64,000 bases of DNA from Tillandsia leiboldiana (taxonomy: Eukaryota; Streptophyta; Magnoliopsida; Poales; Bromeliaceae): NCBI GenBank assembly GCA_029204045.2, contig CM055064.1, positions 4,538,378-4,602,377 of the forward strand, given 5' to 3'. Below, in pieces: positions 46,971-58,455 of the stretch. Position numbers and translations under genes: made by a program. A model generated the notes under the pieces. The model worked only from the letters and a program-made list of their open reading frames with translations, had not been told where the DNA came from and ran no database searches. The stretch's first letter is position 1. Each line of letters begins with the position of its first letter.

Positions 46971-47515
46971 GCTTGATTGTCGGCCCTAGTTGTCAGAGTT
47001 CATTTCGAGTGGAGCACGCACTAACTCTCAAACAACGAGCTTGATTGTCGGCCCTAGTTGGTACCTAGCACTTTGTAAACAGAAAAAATAAATAAATAAA
47101 TAAAAGTGATCTTTTATTTTGCTATTGCTACTAAAATCCATAGTTTATTAAACAAATTTTATAGTTAATTTTATTTTCGATTTCAATAATTATCACAAAT
47201 TTTCGGACTTATTATAAAATACAAATAAATTGCAAGGGATTTTTTTAATTTAGTCTTATAATTATTTAAGAGTTAATCATGTTACATAACATGTATTTTT
47301 AGAATGAAGAAACCTGTTATTGTTTACCTCTCAATAATTATTTAAAAGCAAAAAAAAAAAAAAACTTTATATTTTAATTTTAGTGAGATCACCTACATAC
47401 GAAGATATTTATAGGATTTTTTTAGAAATACACTTTTATTTTATAGAAAGAGTTGGATTATTAAGTGTTAATTTTTAAATAGAATACAAAGAAAGATAAC
47501 CTTATTTACAATACA
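46971..47515. other. Duplicated AT-rich DNA with the empty L1 site
   Basis: Collinear with 16030-16203 and 33315-33629 across the L1 insertion point (47204-47218 holds the single unduplicated TTTCGGACTTATTAT). Confidence 0.75.
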
Positions 47516-48016
47516 CACTACACCAAAACTAATTTTTGCTGGCACTTTTGTGGTGACATTTAGAAAAAAAGCCACCAAAAATAAATTTTTGTCGGTAGTT
47601 TTTTAAAAATGCCCTTAAAAAAAAATTATATTTATTTTATTTAATTTATTTGTTTAATTTTAAAAAAAATTATATTAAAAATGCCCAAAAGGAATTTTTA
47701 TTGGCATTTTTTTAATAGCTTTTGCAAGAAATGCCACTAAAACCTAATTAATACTGGCATTTGAATTAATTGCCAGCAATTAATATGCTAAAGTCCTATC
47801 AAAATTTGGTGAACCGCCAGCAAGAGACCGCGCCTTTTTTTTTGGTGGGCTTTTCTTTTCCCGCGCACGACCAGATCACCCACGCGCGCGCGGTTCTCTT
47901 CCCCCCTCCACCCCCATCTCTGGCGGTTCTCTTCCCCCCTCCACCACCATCTCTGGCCTGTACGGCCGACTACGCCCCACGCACGCGGACACCATCTCTG
48001 GCCCTCTACCACCATC

Positions 48017-48425
48017 TCTGAAGATCGAAGCTCTAGGGAGCGCGCGTCTTCTCCACTACGCGCGGTGTCGACGCTCTCAGGTTCGAGCGTCTTCTACAAC
48101 CACGCTCGGACCTCTGTCCAGGTTCGAGCCTCTTCTCCAACGACAGCCCAAATCTCGAAGCTTTGTGGAGCATCTTCTCCAACGACATTAGAAGGTCGAA
48201 GCTCTGTGGAGCGTCTTCTCCAACGACGGTCGGAAACCAGAAGCTTTGCGATCGACTACTGCCCCACGCACGCGGACACCACGACGCTCTCAGGCTGAAG
48301 ATCGAAGCTCTGTGGAGCGCGTGTCTTCTCCACTACGCGCGGTGTCGACGCTCTCAGGTTCGAGCGTCTTCTACAACCACGCTCGGACCTCTGTCCAGGT
48401 TCGAGCCTATTCTCCAACGACATTA
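48017..48425. repeat. Long direct repeats in the CACTA 5' region
   Basis: A ~125-bp segment starting CTGAAGATCGAAGCTC is present at about 48017 and again at about 48296, separated by about 160 bp that carry shorter repeats of CTCCAACGAC and GAAGCTCTGTGGAGC. The same arrangement is in copy 1 at about 34131 and 34410. The block is GC-rich and noncoding. Confidence 0.85.
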
Positions 48426-48506
48426 GATTGTTTTATTTTTTTTGTTTATTTTGTTTCAGATCTTGCTCACATTAAGAAAAGGCACCTTTTTATTTTATAT
48501 ATTAGT

Positions 48507-49544
48507 AGTATAATAGAGCAATATTAATGGAAATGGATAATTAATTAGCTTTACTCTTCTCCACCTCCCAGCCACTAATTGTGAGGCAACAATAATAAAA
48601 AGTACTTATCTATATATTAATTAATCACTAGGGCTCTAATGAGGAACTGATTCCTTGAACCCAAGTCATTAATTAATTAATCAAGTAATTATTTAAATTC
48701 GTTCCTCATATTGTACTATGATGGTTCTAATAATGGATGTATCGATCATTATTTATGTAGCGATACATATCATATTCTCAAGCCTGTTTGAACCCATCAC
48801 ACAACTAGTTCATCCACAAGTAGGTGAGGTGGCACCTGGTATGAACTAATTTGGGGTATGAAATAATTAGCTGCACACGGTCTTTCTCATTTTTTAAAAC
48901 TTTTTTTTTTTTTTTTTCTAAAGTTGGTTTGATTGTTTGAACGTAAAATACAATAGGGACAGATAGCATCAAGCTTCTCCTTATTATATAATCTTTCATA
49001 AGAAAATGATTATTAATTTTTTACGGCTTTTTCAGTAGTGTGGCGTGCATTATGTTCATCAATTTAAAAAAAATGACAAGTCCAATGCTTATAGAAAATT
49101 CGCATGTGAGACAGAAAGATGTAGGTCAAGTGAATGGCACATGGAAGTAATGACTTGTAGTCTAATCTATACTCTAATAATCCTATACATGATCTTTTAT
49201 GAACACAACTTACAATTATTTCACAATTTATTTCATAAGAAAATAGTGGCATAAAAATGATAGTCATAGTTTAACCAGCTAGAAAACTACATTTCTGAAA
49301 CTTCAAGAGCTTTTTTTATGCAAAATTGACGTACTTGTGCCACTTCATGCGTTTTCTAAGCTGAAAATATCAGCTTAAAATGTGCAAATAATGTCTAAAG
49401 AAAAGGATAAGATTGACACCTCATGCACACTTATATATTTTAGCTCTTAATAATGATGTCAATGTAACTGAACTTAAAATACTAACTTTTATGCATATAC
49501 AGGTAATTCTATTGTCAAGAATACCTAAATTACTTGTCTAGGAT
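48507..49544 (+). other. AT-rich leader of the CACTA transposase, no gene
   Basis: Lies between the repeat block and the transposase first exon. It contains TTAATTAATTAATCAAG (near 48670) and a T run (48900-48917). Only short open frames are visible. Confidence 0.55.
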
Positions 49545-51877
49545 ATGGATAAGACATGGATTTTTAAGCCAAGGTAATGTTCTAATATTTCTAAAGTTAT
49601 GAATATTAAGTTATGTTAGTATATAAAATTAAGTAATATTTATTTGTACCATTCAATTAATGTATTTAGGTCAAGTGATGATTACCGACAAGGATTGAAT
49701 CAATTCCTCAAATTTGCATTTGACAATGCATCTAAAGAAAGTATGATCCTTTGCCCATGTAGAAAATGCACTAATTGCTTTTGGAAAGAAGAAGAAGTTG
49801 TCTATGAACATCTCTTATGTAATGGATTTATGCAAGGTTATACAAGATGGATATTTCATGGAGAGGATACTATCCAAACAAAACCTAATGAGAATGTCAA
49901 CATTCAGAATGAACAAATCAGTGATGAAATGAACGATCTTTTACACGATACATTTTTTAATCCAGAGTTAGATTTAGATGTGGGAGATTTAGATATTGAA
50001 GAATTGACAGCGGAGCCAGATGAAGAGACTAAAAATTTTATAAATTAGTGAAAGATGCTAAACAAGAAATATATCCAGGTTGTAAGAAGTTCTCAAAACT
50101 CTCATTTATTGTGAGACTATTACAAATAAAATGCTTAGGGGGATGGAGCAATAAAAGCTTTGAAATGCTCTTAAAATTGTTAAAAGAAGTATTACCAGCA
50201 GGTGAAACTTTGCCAAGTACCTTTTATGAGACTGGCAAAATCATTAAAGATTTGGGTCTAGGCTACGAGAAAATTGATGCATGCCCAAATAATTGTATGC
50301 TATATCGGAAGGAATTTGCTAATGCATCTTTATGCCATGTCTGTGGTGTCTCAAGGTGAAAAACTGTTGAAAGTAAAGTAAAAATTAAAAAATCAAGAAA
50401 GAATCATGAACAAAAGGTTTCTGCAAAAGTATTGAGGTACTTTCCACTACAACCAAGACTACAAAGGTTAAGGTTATTTATGTCTTTAAAAACAATAGCA
50501 GATATGAGATGGCATAACGACGGGCGTACAAAAGATGGAGTACTTAGACATCCTGCCGACTCTCCTGCATGGAAAGATTTTGACTACAAGCATCAATTGT
50601 TTTCATCGGACCCGCGGAATGTTAGGGTAGGGCTGGCAAGTGATGGCTTTAATCTATTTAGCCCAATGAGTATTGCTCATAGCACATGGCCTGTTGTTTT
50701 AATTCCTTATAATTTGCCTTCTTGGATGTGCATGAAGCAACCATACTTTATACTCTCATTATTTATTCCTGGTCCATCTGCCCCTGGGAATGATATTGAT
50801 GTGTACATGCAGCCATTGATAGATGAATTAAAGGAGTTATGGGATGAAGGCATCAAAACATACGATGTATCTTGCAAACAAACATTTCAAATGCGTGCCG
50901 CAATTTTGTGGACCATTAGTGATTTTCCAGGCTATGCTTGTCTTTCGGGATGGAGCACAAAAGGGCGACTTGCTTGTCCTTATTGTAATAGTGAAACTTG
51001 CTCTGAATATTTAAAGCATGGAAGAAAATTCTGTTACATGGGACATCGTAGATTCCTGGATAATGAACATAAATTTCGACGTGATGTCACATCTTTCAAT
51101 GGTAAGCAGGAACATAGAGCTGCACCAACTCCACTTTCTGGTTGTGATGTTTTAGAGCAAGTCAAAGATGTTAACATTATATTGGGAAAGCATAATTGTA
51201 ATATAAGAAGTGGAAAACGTAAGCGAGCTGAAGATATTCAACCTTCACATAATTGGAAGAAGCGGAGCATATTTTTTGAATTGCCGTATTGGGAAACTCT
51301 TCTAGTACGTCATAACTTTGATGTTATACATATTGAAAAGAATTGTACTGATAATGTAGTTTATACATTACTAAATTCAGAAGGAAAATCAAAAGATACT
51401 TTCAAGTCTCGTCTTGACCTTCAAGAAATGGGAATAAGACAAGATCTTCATCCAGTATCAAATGGAACCAAAACATATCTACCCCCGTCATGCTTCTTCA
51501 TGAGTAGAAAGGAAAAGGAATTTTTTTGTAAATTATTAAAGGGAGTTAAATTTCCTGATGGTTATGCATAAAATATCTCAAATCGTGTACATATTAAGGA
51601 GCTAAAAATTTTGGGGCTCAAGAGTCATGATAGTCATGTGTTGATGCAACATTTGCTCCCATTAGCTGTTAGAAGGATCTTGCCAGAAAATGTTAGCTTG
51701 GCCTTGATAGAGCTAAGTAGCTTTTTTAGGGAATTGTGCTGTAAATCTATTAAGGTGAAGGATATGCAACAATTAGAAGATCGAATAGCATTGACAATAT
51801 GCCATCTTGAGAGAATATTTCCTCCATCCTTTTTCGACATCATGGTCCATTTGCCAATTCACCTTGCTAGTGAGGCC
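49545..51877 (+). pseudogene. TNP2-type CACTA transposase, decayed and interrupted
   Basis: A short first exon (49545-49573, MDKTWIFKP) ends at AG|GTAATG, and exon 2 begins at 49670 after TTTAG, giving in-frame PRSSDDYRQGLNQFLKFAF, the normal N-terminus of the family. The transposase-associated domain has CPCRKCTN and YTRWIFHGE. A one-base shift occurs near 50035-50046, after which the frame is KDAKQEIYPGCKKFS, GWSNKSFEMLL, YEKIDACPNNCMLY and CHVCG. TGA at 50357 and TAA at 51569 interrupt the same frame. It otherwise reads ADMRWHNDGR, SDGFNLFSPMS, RGRLACPYC-like KGRLACPYCN and GLKSHDSHVLMQHLLPLAVR, ending at LASEAKL where the LTR inserted (51883). It would cut and join CACTA ends if intact; this copy cannot. 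Confidence 0.92.
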
Positions 51878-51882
51878 AAACT

Positions 51883-54800
51883 TGTCACGCCCCGGCGTCG
51901 AAACTGTGACCCGGGCTCGCCAACAGATCCGCCGCCCATACGAGAAGCCCCGTATAGACGAAGCGACTAACCTGCAAAAGAGCATCTATACTATACAGAT
52001 ATCAGAGCTGAAAGTAACTGCTAGAAATAAAAACTATATACAACATAAGTCCTCACCAAAAGTACATAAATCTCTCGAGCAGTAAAATAAATACAACTCT
52101 AAACCTCACTACAAAGTTCTCTCAACATGAACTCTCAAAAGTAATAAGGGTACATCTACTCCCTGGACGATGACTGGTAGGGAACTATCTCGCGACTCCC
52201 TTACCTCGATCAGAAGAAGCAGCAACAGGGGCAGCAGGAACAGGAGTAGGAGTCCCTGTGGGAAAAGACACCACGACGGGTGTGAGAACTACGTCCCAAG
52301 TAGTTCTCAGTGGGTGCCGCCAACAAGCCCGACGGTCTGCCAACTAAGTCTACTAGAGGCATAAAGTAACAATATAAAACTAAAATGAAAGGGCTGGAAA
52401 AGTAACTCTACAGCTACTATGCCTCTATCTAGATGCTCAAGAAAAGGAACAGATGAAACATGATGCATCTACTAACACACACAGTAAACTCACCAAATCT
52501 AAACTGACTGCCTCAAAGGGTCCAGTCAAACCTGCGCCCACCTACTGCCGCACATCCTCAACAGGACGGGTCTACCGTAGGGTGTCCGTGACTGCCACTA
52601 ACTGGCCCCGTCAGAGGGACGGCGTCGACAAGTCGCGATAGCAAGTAACAGGCCCAACTTCGGAGTGGCTCTCGAGGGGAGCGACCCCACCGAGGAAAGT
52701 ATCCGCGTATCTCTGTCGAGCTCAAATATGGCTCATGCAGGCTATAGTCCAAACCACGATCAACAAGATCGACCAACAACACCAACTCTCAACCACAAGC
52801 TGGAAGTCACACAGCTGGGGCCACCGTCCACCAGACGGCTCCCACAACAGAACACTAAACTCTCCAGAAAGACCGACACCATAAGGGTTCGGAAACCCGA
52901 TAGACCGGTGCTAAGAACCCTATCAAACAAGAACAGACTCTAGGCTCCGACTATCGAAGTTCCCGATCCCTTATAGTTCGGGAAAGCAATAATCACAGTA
53001 CAACTCGCAGAAGACACCAACAGGGCCCGAAAGTCCCGGGAGACCTACCCCTACAACCCTATCAAACAAGAACAGGTTCCAGGCTCGGCCCCCGTGGCTT
53101 TCGTCCCGACAGAGGAACGGCCCCTAGAACCCAGACCACTCGAATCCTTTCGAGTGGGGAGATTTACAGGAAAAAGGTGACATTTGTTATTGAAAACTAA
53201 TTTGATCTGGAAGAAATCCATATTTAATGATTTTAGTTCTTTTTAGAAAAACAGTTAGAAAACAAGTATTTTACCCAAACCCCGAAGGGCTGATGCCTTT
53301 GTCCAATCAAACAAGAACAGACTCCAGCGGCCCTTCGATGTTTGGAAGAAAACATTGGTAGACTAAAATCATGTGTATGTCGAAGAGGGTTCTGGGTTCT
53401 AGGTCCGGCTAACACTAGTACACTACTGCCACTAACACAGTGGCGACGACCCAAACAGGGAAAAACAAGATCTCTCGGGTCCACCGTTTACCCCAAACGG
53501 TTTCCGATACAGACAAGCGAACCACTACAATATCTACCAGACCCCACTCGGCTCCCAAGCACGAGTGCAAATGCATCCCACACTAAAAGAAGTCCCGACC
53601 GCTCGGCCCACTACCCGGGCGAGGATAACACTAAGTCCAGGAATGAAACATAAAGTGTGGATGTCTAAACATAAATAACCCTAGCCCAAGTGAGGGTCTT
53701 CTACTGGTCTGGTTATACATGCAACATATGACGGGGGTGCTAGGTCAGGTTCCAAGATAACAAATATTAACATGATAGTAGGAAGCAAGAGATCACAAGA
53801 TCGACAGATAAAACAAGGAACAACAATTCCTACACTCTAGCATGCTACCCGAATCCAATCACTATCATGCATGATTCTATATCAATAGAATTAGAGCACA
53901 GTCCATAGATCTTGAAAGCAAGCCACCCACCTGAAAACGCTAACTGTCCGGAGTCGTACAGCTGAGAAAACCAGGAAAAATAACAGCTCTATGTCCAATA
54001 GGTTCAGCACAGTCCACAATCCCTCCTGGGTACAATACAAAGTCCACAATTACACATCAATTCCAAAACTGCCCATAAAAATATACACAGAATTTCAGTC
54101 CCAAAGATGTCCCTTTTTCACCTACTGAAAATGCCCAGAAAATTCCTATAAAAATATCACAGCGATCCTCGCGTCGATATCTTCGAAATGGTACCCTGCA
54201 CGCCCAAATCAGAGTTCGGTAAGTCAAGATATAAATTCGGTAAGGGGGTACACTCATACAAAAATCTGTGCTGAAAACTGTGCACTGTTCACAGAGAAAA
54301 ACAGAGATTTCACCTCGAAATAATCCTCTGAAAATTCCAAGAAAATACGAGCGCGTTCCTTGCGATCCGTAGATGAAAAGTTGTATAAGCTCGTTTCCGT
54401 CTGACGCTCGTGTGCGAAGATATGGCCGAAATACCCTGCCGCTGTCTCAAAAATCCACACAGAAAATAGGGTCACTGTTTGCCTCGGGATCCGTGCCAAA
54501 ACCTCGAAAAGGAAAAGTGCGACCAACACAAAAGATGAAGCCCTACCTCTTACGAGTCTGTCGGCGCAAGAATCACAGAGAAATGATCTCGGGGTAGCCC
54601 AGGGGAGATAAAACACTGCCGCTGCGCCGAAGAAGAACACAGGAAGTGCAACGTCGCGCCGCGCCGTAAAAACCAGAATCTCGGGATGCGTGCTCCTAAA
54701 ACTCCAAAACTTTGCAGGTGGATCCAGAACTTGAAGATGAAGAAATCTTCTTAAGGGTGCTCGGGCAGAGGAGGCTCGAAAAAGGGAGAAAATGGGAGAA

Positions 54801-55289
54801 GAAAGAGGCTCAGGCTGCTATTTAAAGGCCCCAAAAACATTTGAAGAAATACCGAATGGGTCCCCAGAATCGGGCGCCCGAAAAATTCGGGCTGCTACAG
54901 TAATGGGCCCGGCCCATTACTGTGCAGGCCCGAATTCACCACAGCCTGCCACGTGGCCCGCCACACGGCCCACCCGCGCCCCGTGCGCCCGGTGCACGAG
55001 CGCCCGCCAATGGCGGCGCGCCACGTGGCACCGGCAACCCTGCACCGCGCACGTCGCCCACCTGCCCCGCGCGTACGGCCACCTGCCCCCACCTGCCCTG
55101 CACAGTTGACCAACCAATAGGGAAGCGCCACGTGTCAAAGCCTCTGCCTGCTGCACCCGGCGCACGAAATCCTATGAACCAACCCAATAGGAACATGCCA
55201 CGTGTCAACCCCCGATGCACCATAGACCAGAGCTTCCCGAAGACCGCGTGCTGTGAGCCAACCAGTAGGAAACCGCCACGTGGCACCGC
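51883..55289. mobile_element. LTR of a gypsy-type family, inserted in the CACTA transposase (right part outside)
   Basis: Starts TGTCACGCCCCGGCG directly after transposase codons; the left flank AAACT would be the target-site duplication. It is related along its length to the solo LTR at 25600-29703 (shared CTCGCCAACAGATCCGCC, GACGCTCGTG, GATCTCGGGGTAGCCCAGGGGAG and GGGCCCGGCCCATTACTGT). After about 3.4 kb it is interrupted at 55290 by another element, so its right end must lie beyond the window. Whether it is solo or part of a complete element cannot be told. Confidence 0.8.
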
Positions 55290-55962
55290 TGTCACGCCCC
55301 GGAACCCGGGCTCGCCAACAGATCCGCCGTGCACATGGGATTTCCCGAGTACACGAAGCGCTGGTAACCTGCTCCGATATAATATAAACAATAAAAGAGC
55401 ATAATACAGAGCTGAAGTGGAAGAACCACATAGTATCTCAGACTGGAACTACTAATGAAGCTGTAATAAGTACAATAATCTCCCAGCTCACCAAAATAGT
55501 ACATCCAGCTGGCGAAAGCCAGACCTAGAATAAAAGAAGAATACCACAGTCTGAGTAAAGGGTGCAGCATCTATCTAACAGCTCTCAGTCTCCCAGGAGA
55601 TCTATCTATTCAGCGATCCCCTTACCTCGATCAGCTGCCGATGGCCTAGCAGCTCCCGCAGACGACTCTGCAAAAATAAAGGAGAAGAAAGAAACAGAAA
55701 AGAACAATGGGGGTGAGAACTACCAGATAAACTAGTAGCCTCCCCTAGTGGGCAAAAACCTCAACTCTGACGCACCCACTAGGACTACTAGAGGCCAGAA
55801 AGGAATAAGTGGTAAAGCTGTAAACAGAACTGCTGAATAAAGGGAAACCACCACTAGTATGCCTCTAAATGTCATGTAGCATGAAATGACTGTATGCAAC
55901 AATACCAAACATGCCTGCCTGAAATAACTCAGTCTTGTGTCACTGGTACTGCCTGCTGTGCC

Positions 55963-56111
55963 TTGCCAAATCGGGTATGCTGGCCAATGCATAACACCGA
56001 TAGGGGATAGTGTTTGCCAAATCGGGTATGCTGGCCAACGCATGACACCGATAGGGAATAGTGTTTGCCAAATTGGGTATGCTGGTCAACGCATAACACC
56101 GATAGGGGATA
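55963..56111. repeat. ~50-bp tandem repeat, three copies, in the gypsy LTR
   Basis: Units start TTGCCAAATCGGGTATGCTGG at about 55965, 56011 and 56066; each contains ACCGATAGGGGATAG-type sequence. A few substitutions distinguish the units. Confidence 0.9.
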
Positions 56112-56771
56112 GGAGTCTCAAGGACTCAAAGTCTGTCTGTAACACACTCCGGAGTGGCACTCGAGGGGAGCGACCCACACGAGTAAAAGTACCTCAGTAA
56201 TAAGTATCATAAGTGTCGTAAACAGCAGGACTGGATCATGACTATGATCAAAGTGGGAAAAGCCATCCACTAAGAAACCCTGATCTGATGCCATAGTACT
56301 CAATAAGTGGGAAAAACCATCCACTAGAGAAAAACCCGATCCCCTGCTGATGCCTAAAATAGACCAGACTCAACCCCATTCTGATGCAAGGATAAACATC
56401 CAGCCGACCGCCTACAGTCCGCGGTCATCGCAACACCCCACAAGTTTATAATCTAACATAACCTTGGCTATACTATCCCAAACCCCTGCTCATACTCGAG
56501 CGACAAGCAACTGAAAGCAAAAGAGAGCAATAAAACATGTCAAGTCTTAATATGATAGTGTAGCAATAAATAGTGGCCCTACCTGATGTCCGGGCATGCA
56601 TGCAACTGTCTTTATTTTAAAAGTTGTAAAATAGTGTCAAAGATTTGAAAAGATTGATTTACTGAATAAAAGTCATTTGCATGCGAGATTATAGCCTTTG
56701 TCTTAATCACAGTGTCCCAATATAAGTCATCATATCATCTGTGGGGTTATATTAAAAATTAGGAGAGTTCG

Positions 56772-56940
56772 TCCCAGCGGTTCTCATCAATTGTCCTGTT
56801 AGTTGTCCTGTTAGTAGTCCTGTTAGTAGTCCTGTTAGTAGTCCCAATGGTTCTCATCATTTGTCATATTAGTTTATCCCAATTGTTCTCATCAATTGTC
56901 ATATTAGTTTGTCCCAATTGTTCTTATCAATTGAATTTTA
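56772..56940. repeat. Short imperfect tandem repeats in the gypsy LTR
   Basis: Four repeats of TCCTGTTAGTAG, followed by two to three repeats of the longer unit TCCCAATTGTTCTCATCA. Confidence 0.85.
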
Positions 56941-58455
56941 GGGGAGTTCCAGTAATCCCAGTGAGCTTGTCAAAAATGAGGTAAGCAACAACCGCCCACC
57001 TCGAACAGCTCAAATCACACCCAGATAGTCTCCTGGCTGTCCACAGTCCCCTAGAACTGCTGTCTGCCGAGAACGGTGCCCTACAGCAACACACATTGCA
57101 CAGGGTGTAACTATATTATTCATAAAAATACAGCTTTTGCTGTTTTTCAAATAGCACGAAAAGAGAGGAGTTTTTCACCTCTGTATAGTGCTCAGAAAAA
57201 TCCAGAAAAATTACGGTTGCGTTCCTTGCGAAGAGTAGATCAAAATCGACTCTTTGAACGCCTCGATCTGATGCTCCTACGCCAAGATAAAAATCGAAGA
57301 AGTTGTCACTGTCCAGAAATTTCCACAGCAAAAAGGGGGGTCAAAGAGGCCTCGGGAATCGTGCCAAAAGTACGAATGGAGCAAAGTGATCAACATGGAA
57401 ATCGAAGCCTTACCTCTTAGGAACGCGCTGTTGCAAAAATCATCCAAAAATTCCTCCTGGTTAGCCCACAGGGAATTTTCAACGGAACTGCGACGGGAAA
57501 TGGGCCGAAAAAGAAACCGTTGCAGTGCGCCGCGTCGCAGATAACTCACTAACTGTAACTCCAAAAATTCTGAGATTTGGAGGAGAGAGAGAAGAGAGAG
57601 AGAGGAAGAAATTTCGTAGAGGGCACTTTCTCTGGTTCTCTCTCTAAGGGCTCAAAACCGAGGTGCAAAGAGAGGGGGTGGGGATTGCTATTTATAATGG
57701 GCTGAGGCTCACACAGGATCGGATCCGAACAGGAAACACCGAAACGGACCAACCAAAACGCGCCACGTGTCCACAAAACAGGGAACAGCCTGTGCAAGGG
57801 CCACTCAGAAGACGCCACGTGTCCACGTGGAGCACGGGCCCGGTCCCGCGCCGGGTCTTCCGGATCCTGTCAGCCCAATTCGGGTGTGCCACGTGTCACC
57901 CTCCCCCGGGCTTCTAGAAGCGGCGAACCAATGGGGAAGCGCCACGTGGCAAGGGGGTCTTCGCTGCTCCCGGTGCACGCCAGGCCCATGGACCGCGCAC
58001 CAGCGCTGCAGCCCCGCGCCTTGCGCAGCCGCCCCTCGCCTTGCTCCGCCGCGCGCCGCCGCTGTGCCGCCGCCTGCCGCCGCCCCTGCCGGTCGCCGCC
58101 GGCTGCCGGAACAGTAATTCCGGCAAGCCGGAGTTACTGTTTCCGGTGAACAGTAAACTTTAGCGAAAAAAATAAAGCGAATATACCATTTCGATCGTTT
58201 TCGCGTGCTTGAGTCCAAATCCGCTGTCCATTTTGCCAAATTCTCATTCGAAATTTTTGCCGGAAAGCTCCCGGAAAATTCCATTTGCTCCGATTTTCGC
58301 GCAAGAGTCTATATTAAATGTCCAATTTTGATTCTACAAGCTCTGTTTTCACCGAATAAGCTCCTACAATCACTGTTTAATGTTGCACAGTTCCTGCGGG
58401 AGTCTGGATCATCACATCCTCCCCCACTAAAAAGAGTTTCGTCCTCGAAACGAGA

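Larger units (their letters stand above)
35535..48506. repeat. Segmental duplication, copy 2
   Basis: Collinear with 7075-34620 apart from insertions. Copy-2-only additions are the 35650-37236 segment with the complete left end of the hAT MITE (deleted in copy 1), the 647-bp hAT element, two short MITEs at 40615 and 40897, the MITE cluster at 43245-44012, and the insertion at 46252-46970. The duplicated part of the CACTA element ends at 48506, after which the element continues here only. The left edge is approximate. Confidence 0.85.
47516..51877 (+). mobile_element. CACTA (En/Spm-type) DNA transposon, 5' part
   Basis: Starts CACTACACCAAAACTA; subterminal TGGCA/TGCCA motifs occupy the first ~280 bp. 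A GC-rich repeat block (47880-48425) and an AT-rich leader precede a TNP2-type transposase on the + strand. The element is broken by an LTR element at 51883 and its 3' end is outside the window. The first ~990 bp is duplicated at 33630-34620. Confidence 0.9.
55290..58416 (-). repeat. Gypsy 3' LTR (3127 bp)
   Basis: + strand TGTCACGCC...CATCACA. Its left ~450 bp match 63553-64000, the start of the 5' LTR. A TATA-like TATAAATAG on the minus strand (57696-57688) precedes a transcription-start-like area. A GC-rich stretch with several CCACGTG motifs lies at 57765-58130. Internal tandem repeats are listed separately. Confidence 0.9.

Noticed and set aside
55963..56111. Regular ~50-bp repeats that could suggest a CRISPR-like array
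   Set aside because: Whole units are repeated without unique spacers, inside a plant LTR; an ordinary minisatellite.
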